41,350 nucleotides of DNA, from NCBI GenBank assembly GCA_905198575.1, contig CAJKDC010000010.1:1-41350 (forward strand). The letters run 5' to 3'. Positions 1 through 8,104 of the stretch are shown here, one piece after another (the first letter of the stretch is position 1; each line of letters begins with the position of its first letter). This DNA comes from an uncultured Bacteroides sp. Its GTDB lineage: Bacteria; Bacteroidota; Bacteroidia; Bacteroidales; Bacteroidaceae. Below the pieces are notes generated by a model, which saw only the letters and a list, made by a program, of their open reading frames with translations, made no database searches and was not told the DNA's origin. The position numbers were made by a program, and so were the translations under genes.

Positions 1-86
<86 letters not shown>

Positions 87-94
87 TAGTCAGG

Positions 95-129
95 GACCTC
101 AGTATCGATAGATGCTGGGGTCTTTTTTT
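95..129 (+). terminator. rRNA operon terminator
   Basis: A 12-bp stem (GACCTCAGTATC / GATGCTGGGGTC, with G-U pairs) is followed at once by a run of seven T. It lies about 10 bases after the 5S rRNA and fits a rho-independent terminator of the rRNA operon. Confidence 0.9.
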
Positions 130-352
130 ATGTATTGGCGATACATTATAAACTTTCTTTAACATTAATGACTTATTGTATTTTTTCTAATAGATTTTAG
201 ATGCTTGGCTTACTAATTATGACCTTAATCTATCTGAGTCTTTATTGCTTGATATTCTTTCTTTAAATGCTTGATTTATAGTTTTCTTATCTAATTGTTT
301 AAAGTACAATTACTCACTATATTGATGTCTTTTGTCTCTTTATGTATTAGTC

Positions 353-377
353 ACAATATGAATACTTATCATATTGT
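353..377. promoter_or_regulatory. Inverted repeat, candidate operator of the xylose operon
   Basis: ACAATATGA and TCATATTGT form perfect 9-bp arms around a 7-bp spacer. The site lies in the 367-bp gene-free stretch between the rRNA terminator and the NUDIX regulator gene. NrtR/NUDIX-type regulators bind palindromes as dimers, so this is a reasonable binding site, but the stretch is AT-rich and a chance repeat is possible. Shorter symmetric elements nearby are GTTTG-N11-CAAAC (400-420) and the perfect palindrome AGGATATCCT (435-444). Apart from these and the promoter boxes, 130-496 shows no gene. Confidence 0.4.
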
Positions 378-400
378 ATTATATATGATATAGTTATTGG

Positions 401-466
401 TTTGTAAAATGCTGTCAAACAACATATTATTGAGAGGATATCCTAATGAAAAGTAATATATTTTTG
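401..466 (+). promoter_or_regulatory. Promoter region of the xylose operon (two alternatives)
   Basis: Two Bacteroides-type promoters can be read. One is an exact -7 box TATTTTTG at 459-466 without a clear -33 element. The other has a -33 TTTG at 401-404, a 20-base spacer and a one-mismatch -7 box TATTATTG at 425-432. The first gives a leader of about 20 bases to the start at 497. The second gives about 55 bases and would transcribe a nine-codon mini-ORF (446-475). Confidence 0.55.
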
Positions 467-496
467 CAGCCGTAAAAGGAAAAACGTAATAAATCC

Positions 497-1240
497 ATGA
501 AAAGCAGATCAATAAATCTTCATGTTTCAGTCGATTGTGTTGTTATGGGATATGATGGAGAGGACTTGAAAGTCCTTTTAGTTCGTCAGTTAGACAAAAA
601 CCGTCAGGAAGGAATGGCTTCTATGAAGCTGCCGGGTAGTTTAATCTACGAGGATGAAAATCTTGATGAAGCAGCACAACGAGTTTTATTTGAACTTACA
701 GGACTTGAAAATATGGATATGGTCCAGTTTCACACATTTGGTTCGAAAGATAGAACCAGTAATCCAAAGGATGTAAATTGGCTTCAGCGTTTTCATCACC
801 TGGAAAGTGGAATAGATCGTATTGTTACGGTGGGATACTTGACAATGATTAAAATTGAAAAGAAGTATACACATTTGTCGGATGAATATGAAGCATGTTG
901 GGTGAAGTTACAGGACGTTGGTGAATTGGCTTTCGACCATAATTTGATACTGGATTATGCAATGAAATTTATCAGACATTACGTAAACATTAATCCGTCT
1001 GTTTTATTTGATTTATTGCCTAAAAAATTTGTGATTTCAGAAGTATGGAAGTTATATGAACTGGTTTATGGCCGTTCGTTTGATATCCGTAACTTCCACA
1101 AGAAAATTTCCATGATGGAGTTTATTATTGCTTTGGATGAACGTCAGGTAGGAGTAGCTCACCGTGCGGCACGTTACTATAAGTTTGACCGGAAGATTTA
1201 TAATAAACTTTACGGAACAAATAAATCGTTTAAAATTTAA
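497..1240 (+). CDS. NUDIX-type (NrtR-like) transcriptional regulator of xylose use, XylR-like
   Basis: A 247-aa protein with an N-terminal NUDIX-fold domain (about residues 5-145) and a C-terminal winged helix-turn-helix region (about 165-235). The NUDIX box around residues 47-70 is degenerate: the core reads RVLFELTGL where active enzymes have REUXEEXGU, so metal-binding glutamates are replaced by Val and Leu and one residue is inserted. This is the pattern of NUDIX proteins that became sugar-sensing regulators, such as AraR of Bacteroides thetaiotaomicron. It sits 11 bp upstream of xylB in one operon with xylA and xylE, so xylose or a xylose derivative is the probable effector (inference). 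Whether it represses or activates cannot be read from the sequence. Confidence 0.85.
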   Translation: MKSRSINLHVSVDCVVMGYDGEDLKVLLVRQLDKNRQEGMASMKLPGSLIYEDENLDEAAQRVLFELTGLENMDMVQFHTFGSKDRTSNPKDVNWLQRFHHLESGIDRIVTVGYLTMIKIEKKYTHLSDEYEACWVKLQDVGELAFDHNLILDYAMKFIRHYVNINPSVLFDLLPKKFVISEVWKLYELVYGRSFDIRNFHKKISMMEFIIALDERQVGVAHRAARYYKFDRKIYNKLYGTNKSFKI

Positions 1241-1251
1241 ATCTGTATACT

Positions 1252-2745
1252 ATGTATTTATTGGGGTATGATATCGGTAGTTCTTCGGTAAAAGCATGTT
1301 TGGTACATGCTGAGACAGGCAAATGCATTGCTTCTGCATTTTACCCAAAGGCGGAGGCTGAAATTATAGCCGTAAAGCCAGGCTGGGCTGAACAAAACCC
1401 AGAGATGTGGTGGGCAAACTTAAAATTGGCAACTCAAGATATAATGGCTTCTTCGGGGGTAGCCAAAGAAGCTATTAAGTCAATCGGTATTTCTTACCAA
1501 ATGCACGGGCTGGTTTGTGTAGACCGTAATAAAAAAGTTCTGCGGCCTTCTATCATTTGGTGTGATTCGCGTGCTGTGGGCCTTGGAGAAGAAGCTTTCA
1601 AGGCAATGGGGGAAGATTATTGCCTGGAGCATTTGTTGAATTCTCCGGGTAATTTCACTGCTTCTAAATTGGCTTGGGTAAAACAGAATGAACCAGACCT
1701 CTATGAGCAAATTTATAAAATCATGTTGCCGGGTGACTATATAGCCATGCGGTTAAGTGGTGAGATTAGTACTACTGTTTCTGGCTTGTCTGAAGGAATG
1801 TTCTGGGATTTTAGAACTAATACTGTTTCAGATACACTGTTGAATTACTATGGACTGGATAAAGAGCTTCTGCCGAATGTCAATCCAACTTTTTCTTATC
1901 AGGGAGAGGTCAGTGCTATGGCTGCTGCTGAATTAGGTTTGGCTGCTGGAACGCCTATTACTTATCGTGCAGGTGACCAGCCGAACAATGCTTTATCACT
2001 TAATGTATTCAACCCGGGAGAAATTGCTTCGACAGCCGGAACTTCGGGAGTGGTTTATGGGGTAAATGGAACCGTTAATTATGATCCGAAATCGCGTGTA
2101 AATACTTTTGCACATGTTAATCATACAGAACAGCAGACTCGTTTGGGCGTTTTATTGTGTATAAACGGTACTGGAATTTTGAATTCATGGGTGAAGCGCG
2201 TTGTCGCTCCTGAAAAGATTTCGTATGCAGAGATGAATGATCTGGCTACTCAGATTCCAGTCGGAAGTGAAGGAGTTTCGGTATTGCCTTTCGGTAATGG
2301 AGCCGAGCGTATGCTTCAGAATAAGGAGATGGGCTGTAGTTGTATGGGACTTGACTTTATTCGCCACGACAAGCGCCATTTATTGAGAGCTGCACAAGAA
2401 GGAATCGTATTTGCTTTTAAATACGGCATAGATATCATGGAACAGATGGGTATGCAAGTGAAGAAGATTCATGCCGGTCATGCCAATATGTTCTTGAGCC
2501 CGATTTTCCGTGAAACATTGGCTGGTGTAACAGGAGCGACTATTGAGCTCTATGACACAGATGGAGCTGCAGGTGCTGCGAAAGGCGGCGGTATAGGAGC
2601 CGGCATTTATAAGAACACAGATGAAGCATTTGCTTCGTTGGAAAAACTGGCGGTAATAAATCCTGATTCTTCGAAGGAAAGTGCGTATAAAGAAGCATAC
2701 ACCTTATGGAAAGAGCGTTTGGAAAGAAATATATCATTTAATTAA
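1252..2745 (+). CDS. xylB: Xylulokinase
   Basis: A 497-aa FGGY-family kinase that phosphorylates D-xylulose to D-xylulose-5-phosphate with ATP in the cytoplasm. The N-terminus has the phosphate-binding motif GYDIGSSSVKA (residues 5-15). The substrate-binding Met-His-Gly is at 84-86, and the catalytic Asp lies in AGDQPNNA (Asp242), followed by the ATP-site segment STAGTSGVVYG. Length and motifs match the family. It follows the regulator gene by 11 bp and precedes xylA by 24 bp, so the three are cotranscribed. The product feeds the pentose phosphate pathway. Confidence 0.95.
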   Translation: MYLLGYDIGSSSVKACLVHAETGKCIASAFYPKAEAEIIAVKPGWAEQNPEMWWANLKLATQDIMASSGVAKEAIKSIGISYQMHGLVCVDRNKKVLRPSIIWCDSRAVGLGEEAFKAMGEDYCLEHLLNSPGNFTASKLAWVKQNEPDLYEQIYKIMLPGDYIAMRLSGEISTTVSGLSEGMFWDFRTNTVSDTLLNYYGLDKELLPNVNPTFSYQGEVSAMAAAELGLAAGTPITYRAGDQPNNALSLNVFNPGEIASTAGTSGVVYGVNGTVNYDPKSRVNTFAHVNHTEQQTRLGVLLCINGTGILNSWVKRVVAPEKISYAEMNDLATQIPVGSEGVSVLPFGNGAERMLQNKEMGCSCMGLDFIRHDKRHLLRAAQEGIVFAFKYGIDIMEQMGMQVKKIHAGHANMFLSPIFRETLAGVTGATIELYDTDGAAGAAKGGGIGAGIYKNTDEAFASLEKLAVINPDSSKESAYKEAYTLWKERLERNISFN

Positions 2746-2769
2746 CCTAATATAAATCATACTATAATT

Positions 2770-4086
2770 ATGGCAGTAAAAGAATATTTTCCCGGTATAG
2801 GAAAAATCAAATTTGAAGGAAAAGATAGTAAGAACCCGATGGCTTTCCGTTATTATGATCCTGAAAAGGTAATCATGGGAAAGAAAATGAAAGACTGGTT
2901 GAAGTTCTCAATGGCATGGTGGCACACTTTGTGCGCTGAAGGAGCTGACCAGTTTGGTGGTGGAACTAAGAAATTCCCATGGAACGGTGATGCTGATAAA
3001 GTACAGGCTGCAAAGAACAAACTGGATGCCGGTTTTGAATTCATGCAGAAAATAGGTATTGAATATTACTGCTTCCATGATGTAGACTTGTGTGAAGAAG
3101 CAGATACTATTGAAGAATATGAAGCTAACCTGAAAGAAATAGTTGCTTATGCCAAACAGAAACAGCAGGAAACTGGTATCAAGCTGTTGTGGGGTACAGC
3201 TAATGTATTTGGCCATGCACGCTATATGAATGGAGCTGCTACTAATCCTGATTTTGATGTAGTGGCACGTGCTGCTGTACAGATTAAGAATGCAATTGAT
3301 GCTACAATCGAATTAGGTGGTAGCAATTACGTGTTCTGGGGAGGACGTGAAGGTTACATGTCATTGCTGAATACAGACCAGAAACGTGAAAAAGAACATT
3401 TGGCACAGATGCTTACTATTGCTCGTGATTATGCACGTGCAAAAGGCTTTACTGGAACTTTCCTGGTAGAACCGAAACCGATGGAACCAACTAAGCATCA
3501 GTATGACGTAGATACTGAAACTGTAATCGGATTCTTAAAAGCTCATGGTCTGGAAAATGACTTTAAAGTGAATATTGAAGTAAACCATGCGACACTGGCA
3601 GGCCATACATTCGAACATGAATTGGCTGTAGCTGTGGATAACGGTATGTTGGGTTCAATTGATGCCAACCGTGGTGATTATCAGAATGGATGGGATACAG
3701 ACCAGTTCCCTATTGATAATTATGAATTGATTCAGGCTATGATGCAGATTATCCGCAATGGTGGTCTGGGCAATGGTGGTACAAACTTCGATGCTAAAAC
3801 ACGTCGTAACTCTACTGACTTGGAAGATATCTTCATTGCACACATTGCCGGTATGGATGCTATGGCACGTGCTTTGGAAAATGCAGCCCGTCTGTTGGAA
3901 GAATCTCCTTACAAGAAAATGCTGGCAGACCGCTATGCTTCATTTGACAGTGGAAAAGGTAAAGACTTTGAAGATGGCAAGCTGACTTTGGAAGACTTGG
4001 TTGCTTATGCAAAAGAAAACGGCGAGCCTAAACAGATTAGCGGTAAGCAGGAATTGTATGAAGCTATCGTAAATATGTATTGCTGA
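2770..4086 (+). CDS. xylA: Xylose isomerase
   Basis: A 438-aa enzyme that converts D-xylose to D-xylulose using two divalent metals. All expected active-site residues are visible at a constant +2 offset from the E. coli enzyme: His103 and Asp106 in FHDVD, Glu234 and Lys236 in VEPKP, Glu270 and His273 in NIEVNHA, and Asp298, Asp309, Asp311 and Asp341. The long N-terminus and length are those of the class II isomerases. It lies between xylB and xylE. A hairpin after its stop codon may lower readthrough into the transporter gene. Confidence 0.97.
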   Translation: MAVKEYFPGIGKIKFEGKDSKNPMAFRYYDPEKVIMGKKMKDWLKFSMAWWHTLCAEGADQFGGGTKKFPWNGDADKVQAAKNKLDAGFEFMQKIGIEYYCFHDVDLCEEADTIEEYEANLKEIVAYAKQKQQETGIKLLWGTANVFGHARYMNGAATNPDFDVVARAAVQIKNAIDATIELGGSNYVFWGGREGYMSLLNTDQKREKEHLAQMLTIARDYARAKGFTGTFLVEPKPMEPTKHQYDVDTETVIGFLKAHGLENDFKVNIEVNHATLAGHTFEHELAVAVDNGMLGSIDANRGDYQNGWDTDQFPIDNYELIQAMMQIIRNGGLGNGGTNFDAKTRRNSTDLEDIFIAHIAGMDAMARALENAARLLEESPYKKMLADRYASFDSGKGKDFEDGKLTLEDLVAYAKENGEPKQISGKQELYEAIVNMYC

Positions 4087-4127
4087 TAAATCCGGATTGA
4101 CGGATTTATGAAATAAAGAGAAGAAAG

Positions 4128-4164
4128 GTCTGCAGGCATGTGCCGAATATGTTTGCAGACTTTT
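4128..4164 (+). terminator. Hairpin between xylA and xylE (attenuator or partial terminator)
   Basis: Perfect 7-bp arms GTCTGCA and TGCAGAC enclose about 19 bases and are followed by TTTT. The 114-bp xylA-xylE gap is the largest in the operon. No TAnnTTTG box lies between the hairpin and xylE, so partial readthrough is more likely than full termination. Confidence 0.5.
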
Positions 4165-4200
4165 CACTTTTCATAGTCTGAACCTTAAATTAAATCGTAT

Positions 4201-5655
4201 ATGGATACACATCAGGATGGAAATAAACTTTATTTGTATTCGATAACTCTTGTTGCTGTACTGGGTGGTTTGCTGTTTGGTTATGATACAGCTGTTATTT
4301 CAGGTGCAGAAAAAGGACTGGAAGCTTTTTTCCTGACCGCCACAGATTTTCAGTATGACAAGATTATGCACGGTATTACTTCTTCCAGTGCTTTGATAGG
4401 GTGCGTGATTGGTGGAGCACTGTCAGGATATTTTGCTTCCAGAATGGGACGGCGTGATTCACTCCGTCTGGCTGCTGTATTATTTTTTATTTCTGCTTTA
4501 GGATCGTATTATCCGGAATTCCTTTTCTTTGAATATGGGAAGGCTGACTGGAATTTGCTGCTGGCTTTTAATGCTTATCGCATTATAGGCGGTATTGGTG
4601 TGGGACTGGCTTCTGCAGTCTGTCCGATGTATATCGCCGAAATTGCTCCATCTGAGATAAGAGGAACGCTGGTGTCATGTAATCAGTTTGCCATTATTTT
4701 TGGTATGCTGGTAGTTTATTTTGTGAACTTTCTGATTATGGGTGATCATACCAATCCTGTTTTACTGAAAGATGCTGCTACCGGAGTTCTTTCTGTTTCT
4801 CCTGAGTCGGATATGTGGACTGTGAAGGAAGGTTGGAGATACATGTTTGGTTCGGAAGCCGTTCCGGCTTTGTTGTTTGGTTTATTGCTGTTTGCTGTAC
4901 CCCGTACTCCTCGTTATTTGGTTATGATAGGTCATCCCCAGAAAGCATATGCCATTTTGGAACGAATCAGCGGTGCAAGAAGAGCGACTGTGATTTTGAA
5001 TGAGATACAGGCTACAGCCAAGGAAAAAACAGAGAAGCTTTTTACTTATGGTGTGGCAGTAATTGTAATAGGTATACTGTTGTCTGTATTCCAGCAGGGC
5101 ATTGGTATTAATGCCGTTTTGTATTATGCACCGCGTATTTTTGAAAATGCGGGAGCAGAGGGAGGCGGTATGCTGCAAACTGTGATGATGGGTATTGTTA
5201 ATATCCTGTTTACGCTGATTGCTATCTTTACGGTAGACCGTTTTGGCCGTAAGCCTTTGCTGATTATAGGCTCACTGGGAATGGCAATAGGAGCTTTGAT
5301 GGTAGCTTTGTGTGACAGTATGGGAGTAAAAGGAATTTTCCCAGTTGTTTCAGTCATTGTATATGCTGCATTCTTTATGATGTCTTGGGGACCGATATGC
5401 TGGGTCTTGATATCCGAGATTTTCCCCAATACCATCCGAGGTAAAGCTGTGGCCATAGCTGTAGCTTTCCAGTGGGTATTCAACTACCTGGTTTCATCAA
5501 CTTTCCCTGCATTGTATGATTTTAGTCCAATGTTTGCATACGGATTATACAGTGCGATTTGCTTCATAGCTGCTGTATTTGTATGGCGCTGGGTACCCGA
5601 AACCAAAGGAAAAACACTGGAAGATATGACTGCTTTCTGGAAAAAGCATCAGTAA
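4201..5655 (+). CDS. xylE: D-xylose:H+ symporter, MFS sugar porter family
   Basis: A 484-aa inner-membrane transporter with twelve predicted membrane segments. Sugar porter signatures are present: GGLLFGYDTAVISG in helix 1 (residues 21-34), RMGRRD after helix 2, RFGRKP in the second half and PETKGKTLEDM near the C-terminus. The family imports a hexose or pentose with a proton. Its place after xylA and xylB makes D-xylose the likely substrate. The gene is the last of the operon and is followed by a strong hairpin at 5663-5700. Confidence 0.93.
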   Translation: MDTHQDGNKLYLYSITLVAVLGGLLFGYDTAVISGAEKGLEAFFLTATDFQYDKIMHGITSSSALIGCVIGGALSGYFASRMGRRDSLRLAAVLFFISALGSYYPEFLFFEYGKADWNLLLAFNAYRIIGGIGVGLASAVCPMYIAEIAPSEIRGTLVSCNQFAIIFGMLVVYFVNFLIMGDHTNPVLLKDAATGVLSVSPESDMWTVKEGWRYMFGSEAVPALLFGLLLFAVPRTPRYLVMIGHPQKAYAILERISGARRATVILNEIQATAKEKTEKLFTYGVAVIVIGILLSVFQQGIGINAVLYYAPRIFENAGAEGGGMLQTVMMGIVNILFTLIAIFTVDRFGRKPLLIIGSLGMAIGALMVALCDSMGVKGIFPVVSVIVYAAFFMMSWGPICWVLISEIFPNTIRGKAVAIAVAFQWVFNYLVSSTFPALYDFSPMFAYGLYSAICFIAAVFVWRWVPETKGKTLEDMTAFWKKHQ

Positions 5656-5662
5656 TTCATAA

Positions 5663-5704
5663 AACACGGCAACCCCTTTATTCCAGGGGTTTGCCGTGTT
5701 CTTT
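5663..5704. terminator. Terminator after xylE, overlapping the 3' end of the convergent rhodanese gene
   Basis: AACACGGCAACCCCT pairs with AGGGGTTTGCCGTGTT across a short loop with one bulged base, followed by a T-rich stretch on the plus strand. The minus-strand rhodanese stop codon (5678-5680) and its last codons lie inside the stem, so the same palindrome probably ends both convergent transcripts. Confidence 0.8.
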
Positions 5705-6073
5705 CCAGTCTTCGATACCTTTATCGAGATTATATACCTTAAAACCTGCTTTGCTTAGCTTTTGAGCTGCTTCACGGCTACGACGGCCACTTTTGCAGTA
5801 AAGGGCTACAGGCAGGTTTTTATCTAATATTTCTTCTGCCTTTATCAGAAAATCATTTTCCAGTACATTTATGTTCAGACTACCTGGAATATGTCCGCTG
5901 CTATATTCGGCAACAGTTCTTACATCCAGTCGCTGGATGCTTTCATCTTCTAGAAGTCTCTCAAATTGATCTGCAGAAAGGTTCGTAAAATTTTCTTTTG
6001 GGGAAGCAGTACATGCATATAATAATAGCATGGATACTATGACAAAAAGGAAAAAATATAAAGTTTTGATCAT
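5678..6073 (-). CDS. Rhodanese-domain lipoprotein
   Basis: A 131-aa protein with a lipoprotein signal (hydrophobic residues 5-19 and lipobox LLYAC, Cys21) and a single rhodanese domain (about 30-129). The active-site loop CKSGRRS with catalytic Cys93 is intact, so sulfur transfer or another persulfide reaction is possible; the natural substrate is unknown. Lipidation would place it in the periplasm, anchored to a membrane. It is 23 bp downstream of the NigD-like gene on the same strand. Its last codons form one arm of the convergent xylE terminator. Confidence 0.85.
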   Translation of the reverse strand: MIKTLYFFLFVIVSMLLLYACTASPKENFTNLSADQFERLLEDESIQRLDVRTVAEYSSGHIPGSLNINVLENDFLIKAEEILDKNLPVALYCKSGRRSREAAQKLSKAGFKVYNLDKGIEDWKEHGKPLE

Positions 6074-6096
6074 CTGAAAATAATTTATGGGTTTGT

Positions 6097-6753
6097 TTAA
6101 TAAATGAATGTACGGTTAGTATAGCCCTCAGCGTAAGTATTCAGGCAGAATATAATCCGGTCACCTTTTTGCAATGAGTCCTGATATGCTTTCAATGGAA
6201 GTGACATGTATACCTGTTCTGTAAAGGCTTCGCTGTCTCCTTTACGGTCATGGTGGAGAGAGAAAGTAAATGTCCGACTATTGTCTGCATTTACAGAACA
6301 TTCTTCAAATACGAAATTGTATTGATGTGCATAGTCTTTTACTTGTACTAATAGTACCATATTCAGGTAGTTGGGTGTTAGCCAAATACGTTCTATGTCT
6401 ACGGCATCGCGTTTTAAAGACGTTCCCATATCTTTGAGTGGAATGGGGGAAGAAGAGAAAATCGTTTTTGAAGAGTAAAGTCTTGCTTTATTATTTTTAT
6501 CCGTTGTTTCCAAGGGCTCGTACATACTTAGTGTCCGGAAAACAGTATCTGTAGGATAAGTTTTCTGAATTGATGTTACAAGCTGCCATTCCTGATTATT
6601 ATCGTTTATCAGCAAACTGATTTTTCCGTTTGAGTCAGTGTGCAGGTCAGCCAGTTCAGTGATGACACTGGGATATGTGTAATTATCTTTACTGCATCCC
6701 CCTAGCAGGAAGCTTAGTAGGGGGAGCAGTAGGATATAGGAACTCTTTTTCAT
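6097..6753 (-). CDS. NigD-like lipoprotein
   Basis: A 218-aa predicted lipoprotein with signal and lipobox LLGGC near residue 20. The start at 6753 is chosen because it overlaps the upstream gene's stop as ATGA and begins directly with the signal peptide; an upstream in-frame start would add 19 residues that are part of the neighbour's frame. The rest is soluble and beta-rich and resembles the NigD-like family of Bacteroidales (OB-like N-terminus plus beta sandwich). I base this on general resemblance (tryptophan and NYLN-type segments), not on a diagnostic motif. The family's function is not known. Confidence 0.7.
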   Translation of the reverse strand: MKKSSYILLLPLLSFLLGGCSKDNYTYPSVITELADLHTDSNGKISLLINDNNQEWQLVTSIQKTYPTDTVFRTLSMYEPLETTDKNNKARLYSSKTIFSSSPIPLKDMGTSLKRDAVDIERIWLTPNYLNMVLLVQVKDYAHQYNFVFEECSVNADNSRTFTFSLHHDRKGDSEAFTEQVYMSLPLKAYQDSLQKGDRIIFCLNTYAEGYTNRTFIY

Positions 6754-7904
6754 TCTTGGATAGCCTTCAGATAGTTTATGACAGGGTTTGCATACATTTT
6801 CAGTATACATCCTCGTAAGAAGCTTTCGTCTTTGTTTGGAATCTTGATTTTGTCAATTTGTGCTTGCAGATACTTTTCGAACCGTTCTTTATCTTCTGTA
6901 GTATATTGTGCAGTATATTGTTCAGTATGGTTCATCAAGTCCAAAGCAACGTAATTACCTGGATAAAGGCGATAATTGCGATGGATATGTTTGTCTATAA
7001 TGCAAGCAATTTGGGCAAATATTTCAGTTTTAGGTAATCCTCTCAATGCTTCAATATCTTCGTTTATACAAGTCGATGGATGGAAATGTACTTTACCTTT
7101 ATAACCGAATATTCCGGTTTGCATGTTGATTAAATCATCCTCCTGGCTCTTCTTATATCCTTGGATATCCCGTTTCAGCTGCATTTCCTGTGCTTTCAGG
7201 TAATCGCACGGATCGTATTCGTATGAAATAGAAAGTGGCATCAGGTTCAGTTCTTTCAGACGGTCTATTACGTCTCCGCTTCCTCCCATTGCCAACATCT
7301 TAAGTACACTTTCCTGGGTACGGTCGTTGGAGTCTTTAGCACGTCCTTCACGCTGAGCAATCCATATATTCTCCTGTTTTTGGGTAACAGCAAAATGAAT
7401 ATAACGCGACATGCGGGCTGATGATTCCAACATTTGGCGCATGGTCAGAGCTCGCTGCACAATGAAAGATTTGTTTACACGTACAAATTTCTTAATCCAT
7501 GGATAAATAAGCAGATTATCTCCAATGGCAATTTCTACGGTTGTAGGGAAGCCTATTTCGATGAGCATAACCGAAAGGAAGCCTGAATCCAAAACGATAT
7601 CCCGGTGATTGGAAATAAAGGTGTAGCGGCAATTATGGTCCTGTAAAGCAGCAGAATCCATTGTTACTCCATCACTATGATTGGCTATTATACCTTTCAG
7701 GAGTTTATAGCATATATTTTTCTGGACATCAAGATTGGTCTTACATTGCTGAAGTTGCAATGCTACCCTATCAATAGGTACGCCGGGCATTACAGTTGCT
7801 ATGGCTTTTTGGAAAGAAGAATCGGCCAATAATTCTTTAAAGACTGCAGGGAGTTCTTCGGGCATGTATGGGCGAATTTCATCAAATTCAGCAGGTATAT
7901 TCAT
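6750..7904 (-). CDS. PlsB/PlsC-like glycerolipid acyltransferase
   Basis: A 384-aa protein with acyltransferase block I as FISNHRDIVLDSGF and block III as REGRAKDSND. The His and Asp of block I are separated by five residues, not the classical four. Proteins of this kind transfer acyl chains to glycerol-phosphate or lysolipids at the inner membrane; the exact acceptor cannot be stated. No strong membrane helix is evident. The start at 7904 is preferred over one at 7943 because an exact promoter box (7932-7939) overlaps the longer version. It overlaps the NigD-like gene by four bases. Confidence 0.75.
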   Translation of the reverse strand: MNIPAEFDEIRPYMPEELPAVFKELLADSSFQKAIATVMPGVPIDRVALQLQQCKTNLDVQKNICYKLLKGIIANHSDGVTMDSAALQDHNCRYTFISNHRDIVLDSGFLSVMLIEIGFPTTVEIAIGDNLLIYPWIKKFVRVNKSFIVQRALTMRQMLESSARMSRYIHFAVTQKQENIWIAQREGRAKDSNDRTQESVLKMLAMGGSGDVIDRLKELNLMPLSISYEYDPCDYLKAQEMQLKRDIQGYKKSQEDDLINMQTGIFGYKGKVHFHPSTCINEDIEALRGLPKTEIFAQIACIIDKHIHRNYRLYPGNYVALDLMNHTEQYTAQYTTEDKERFEKYLQAQIDKIKIPNKDESFLRGCILKMYANPVINYLKAIQE

Positions 7905-7931
7905 ATCTGTTTGTTTTAGTTTTGTTTGTTT

Positions 7932-7939
7932 CAAAGTTA
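7932..7939 (-). promoter_or_regulatory. Promoter -7 box of the acyltransferase operon
   Basis: On the minus strand TAACTTTG matches TAnnTTTG exactly. The transcript would start near 7925, giving a leader of about 20 bases to the start at 7904. No good -33 TTTG is seen. Confidence 0.6.
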
Positions 7940-8010
7940 ACAATTTTTTCTTGGTTGTATAGAATAAGAAATGCTTTTTTGAAACTGATGTTGTAAAAGG
8001 TTGTAGGTTA

Positions 8011-8057
8011 GGATAAAAATAAAACCGTTTCGACTGTTTAATGCAGGCGAAACGGTT
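8011..8057 (-). terminator. Terminator of the PASTA-rluD-ddl operon
   Basis: AACCGTTTCG and CGAAACGGTT form a perfect 10-bp stem with a 15-base loop. On the minus strand it is followed by TTATTTTTAT. It lies about 50 bases after the ddl stop codon. Confidence 0.88.
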
Positions 8058-8104
8058 ATGGGAAATTGTGTTTATACGGCAAAGTAACCTGTGTATAACA
8101 CGTA

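Noticed and set aside
190..280. Three short copies of TGCTTG in the region upstream of the xylose operon
   Set aside because: The copies are short, irregularly spaced and in low-complexity DNA, so chance explains them.
130..496. A hidden gene or tRNA after the 5S rRNA
   Set aside because: The stretch is very AT-rich, has no long frame and shows no cloverleaf or CCA-ending acceptor stem.
497..1240. Annotation as an active NUDIX hydrolase
   Set aside because: The NUDIX box has lost metal-binding glutamates, a DNA-binding domain follows, and the gene leads a sugar operon.
3758..3985. 75-codon plus-strand reading frame inside xylA
   Set aside because: It is an out-of-frame shadow of xylA with no start context or recognisable domain.
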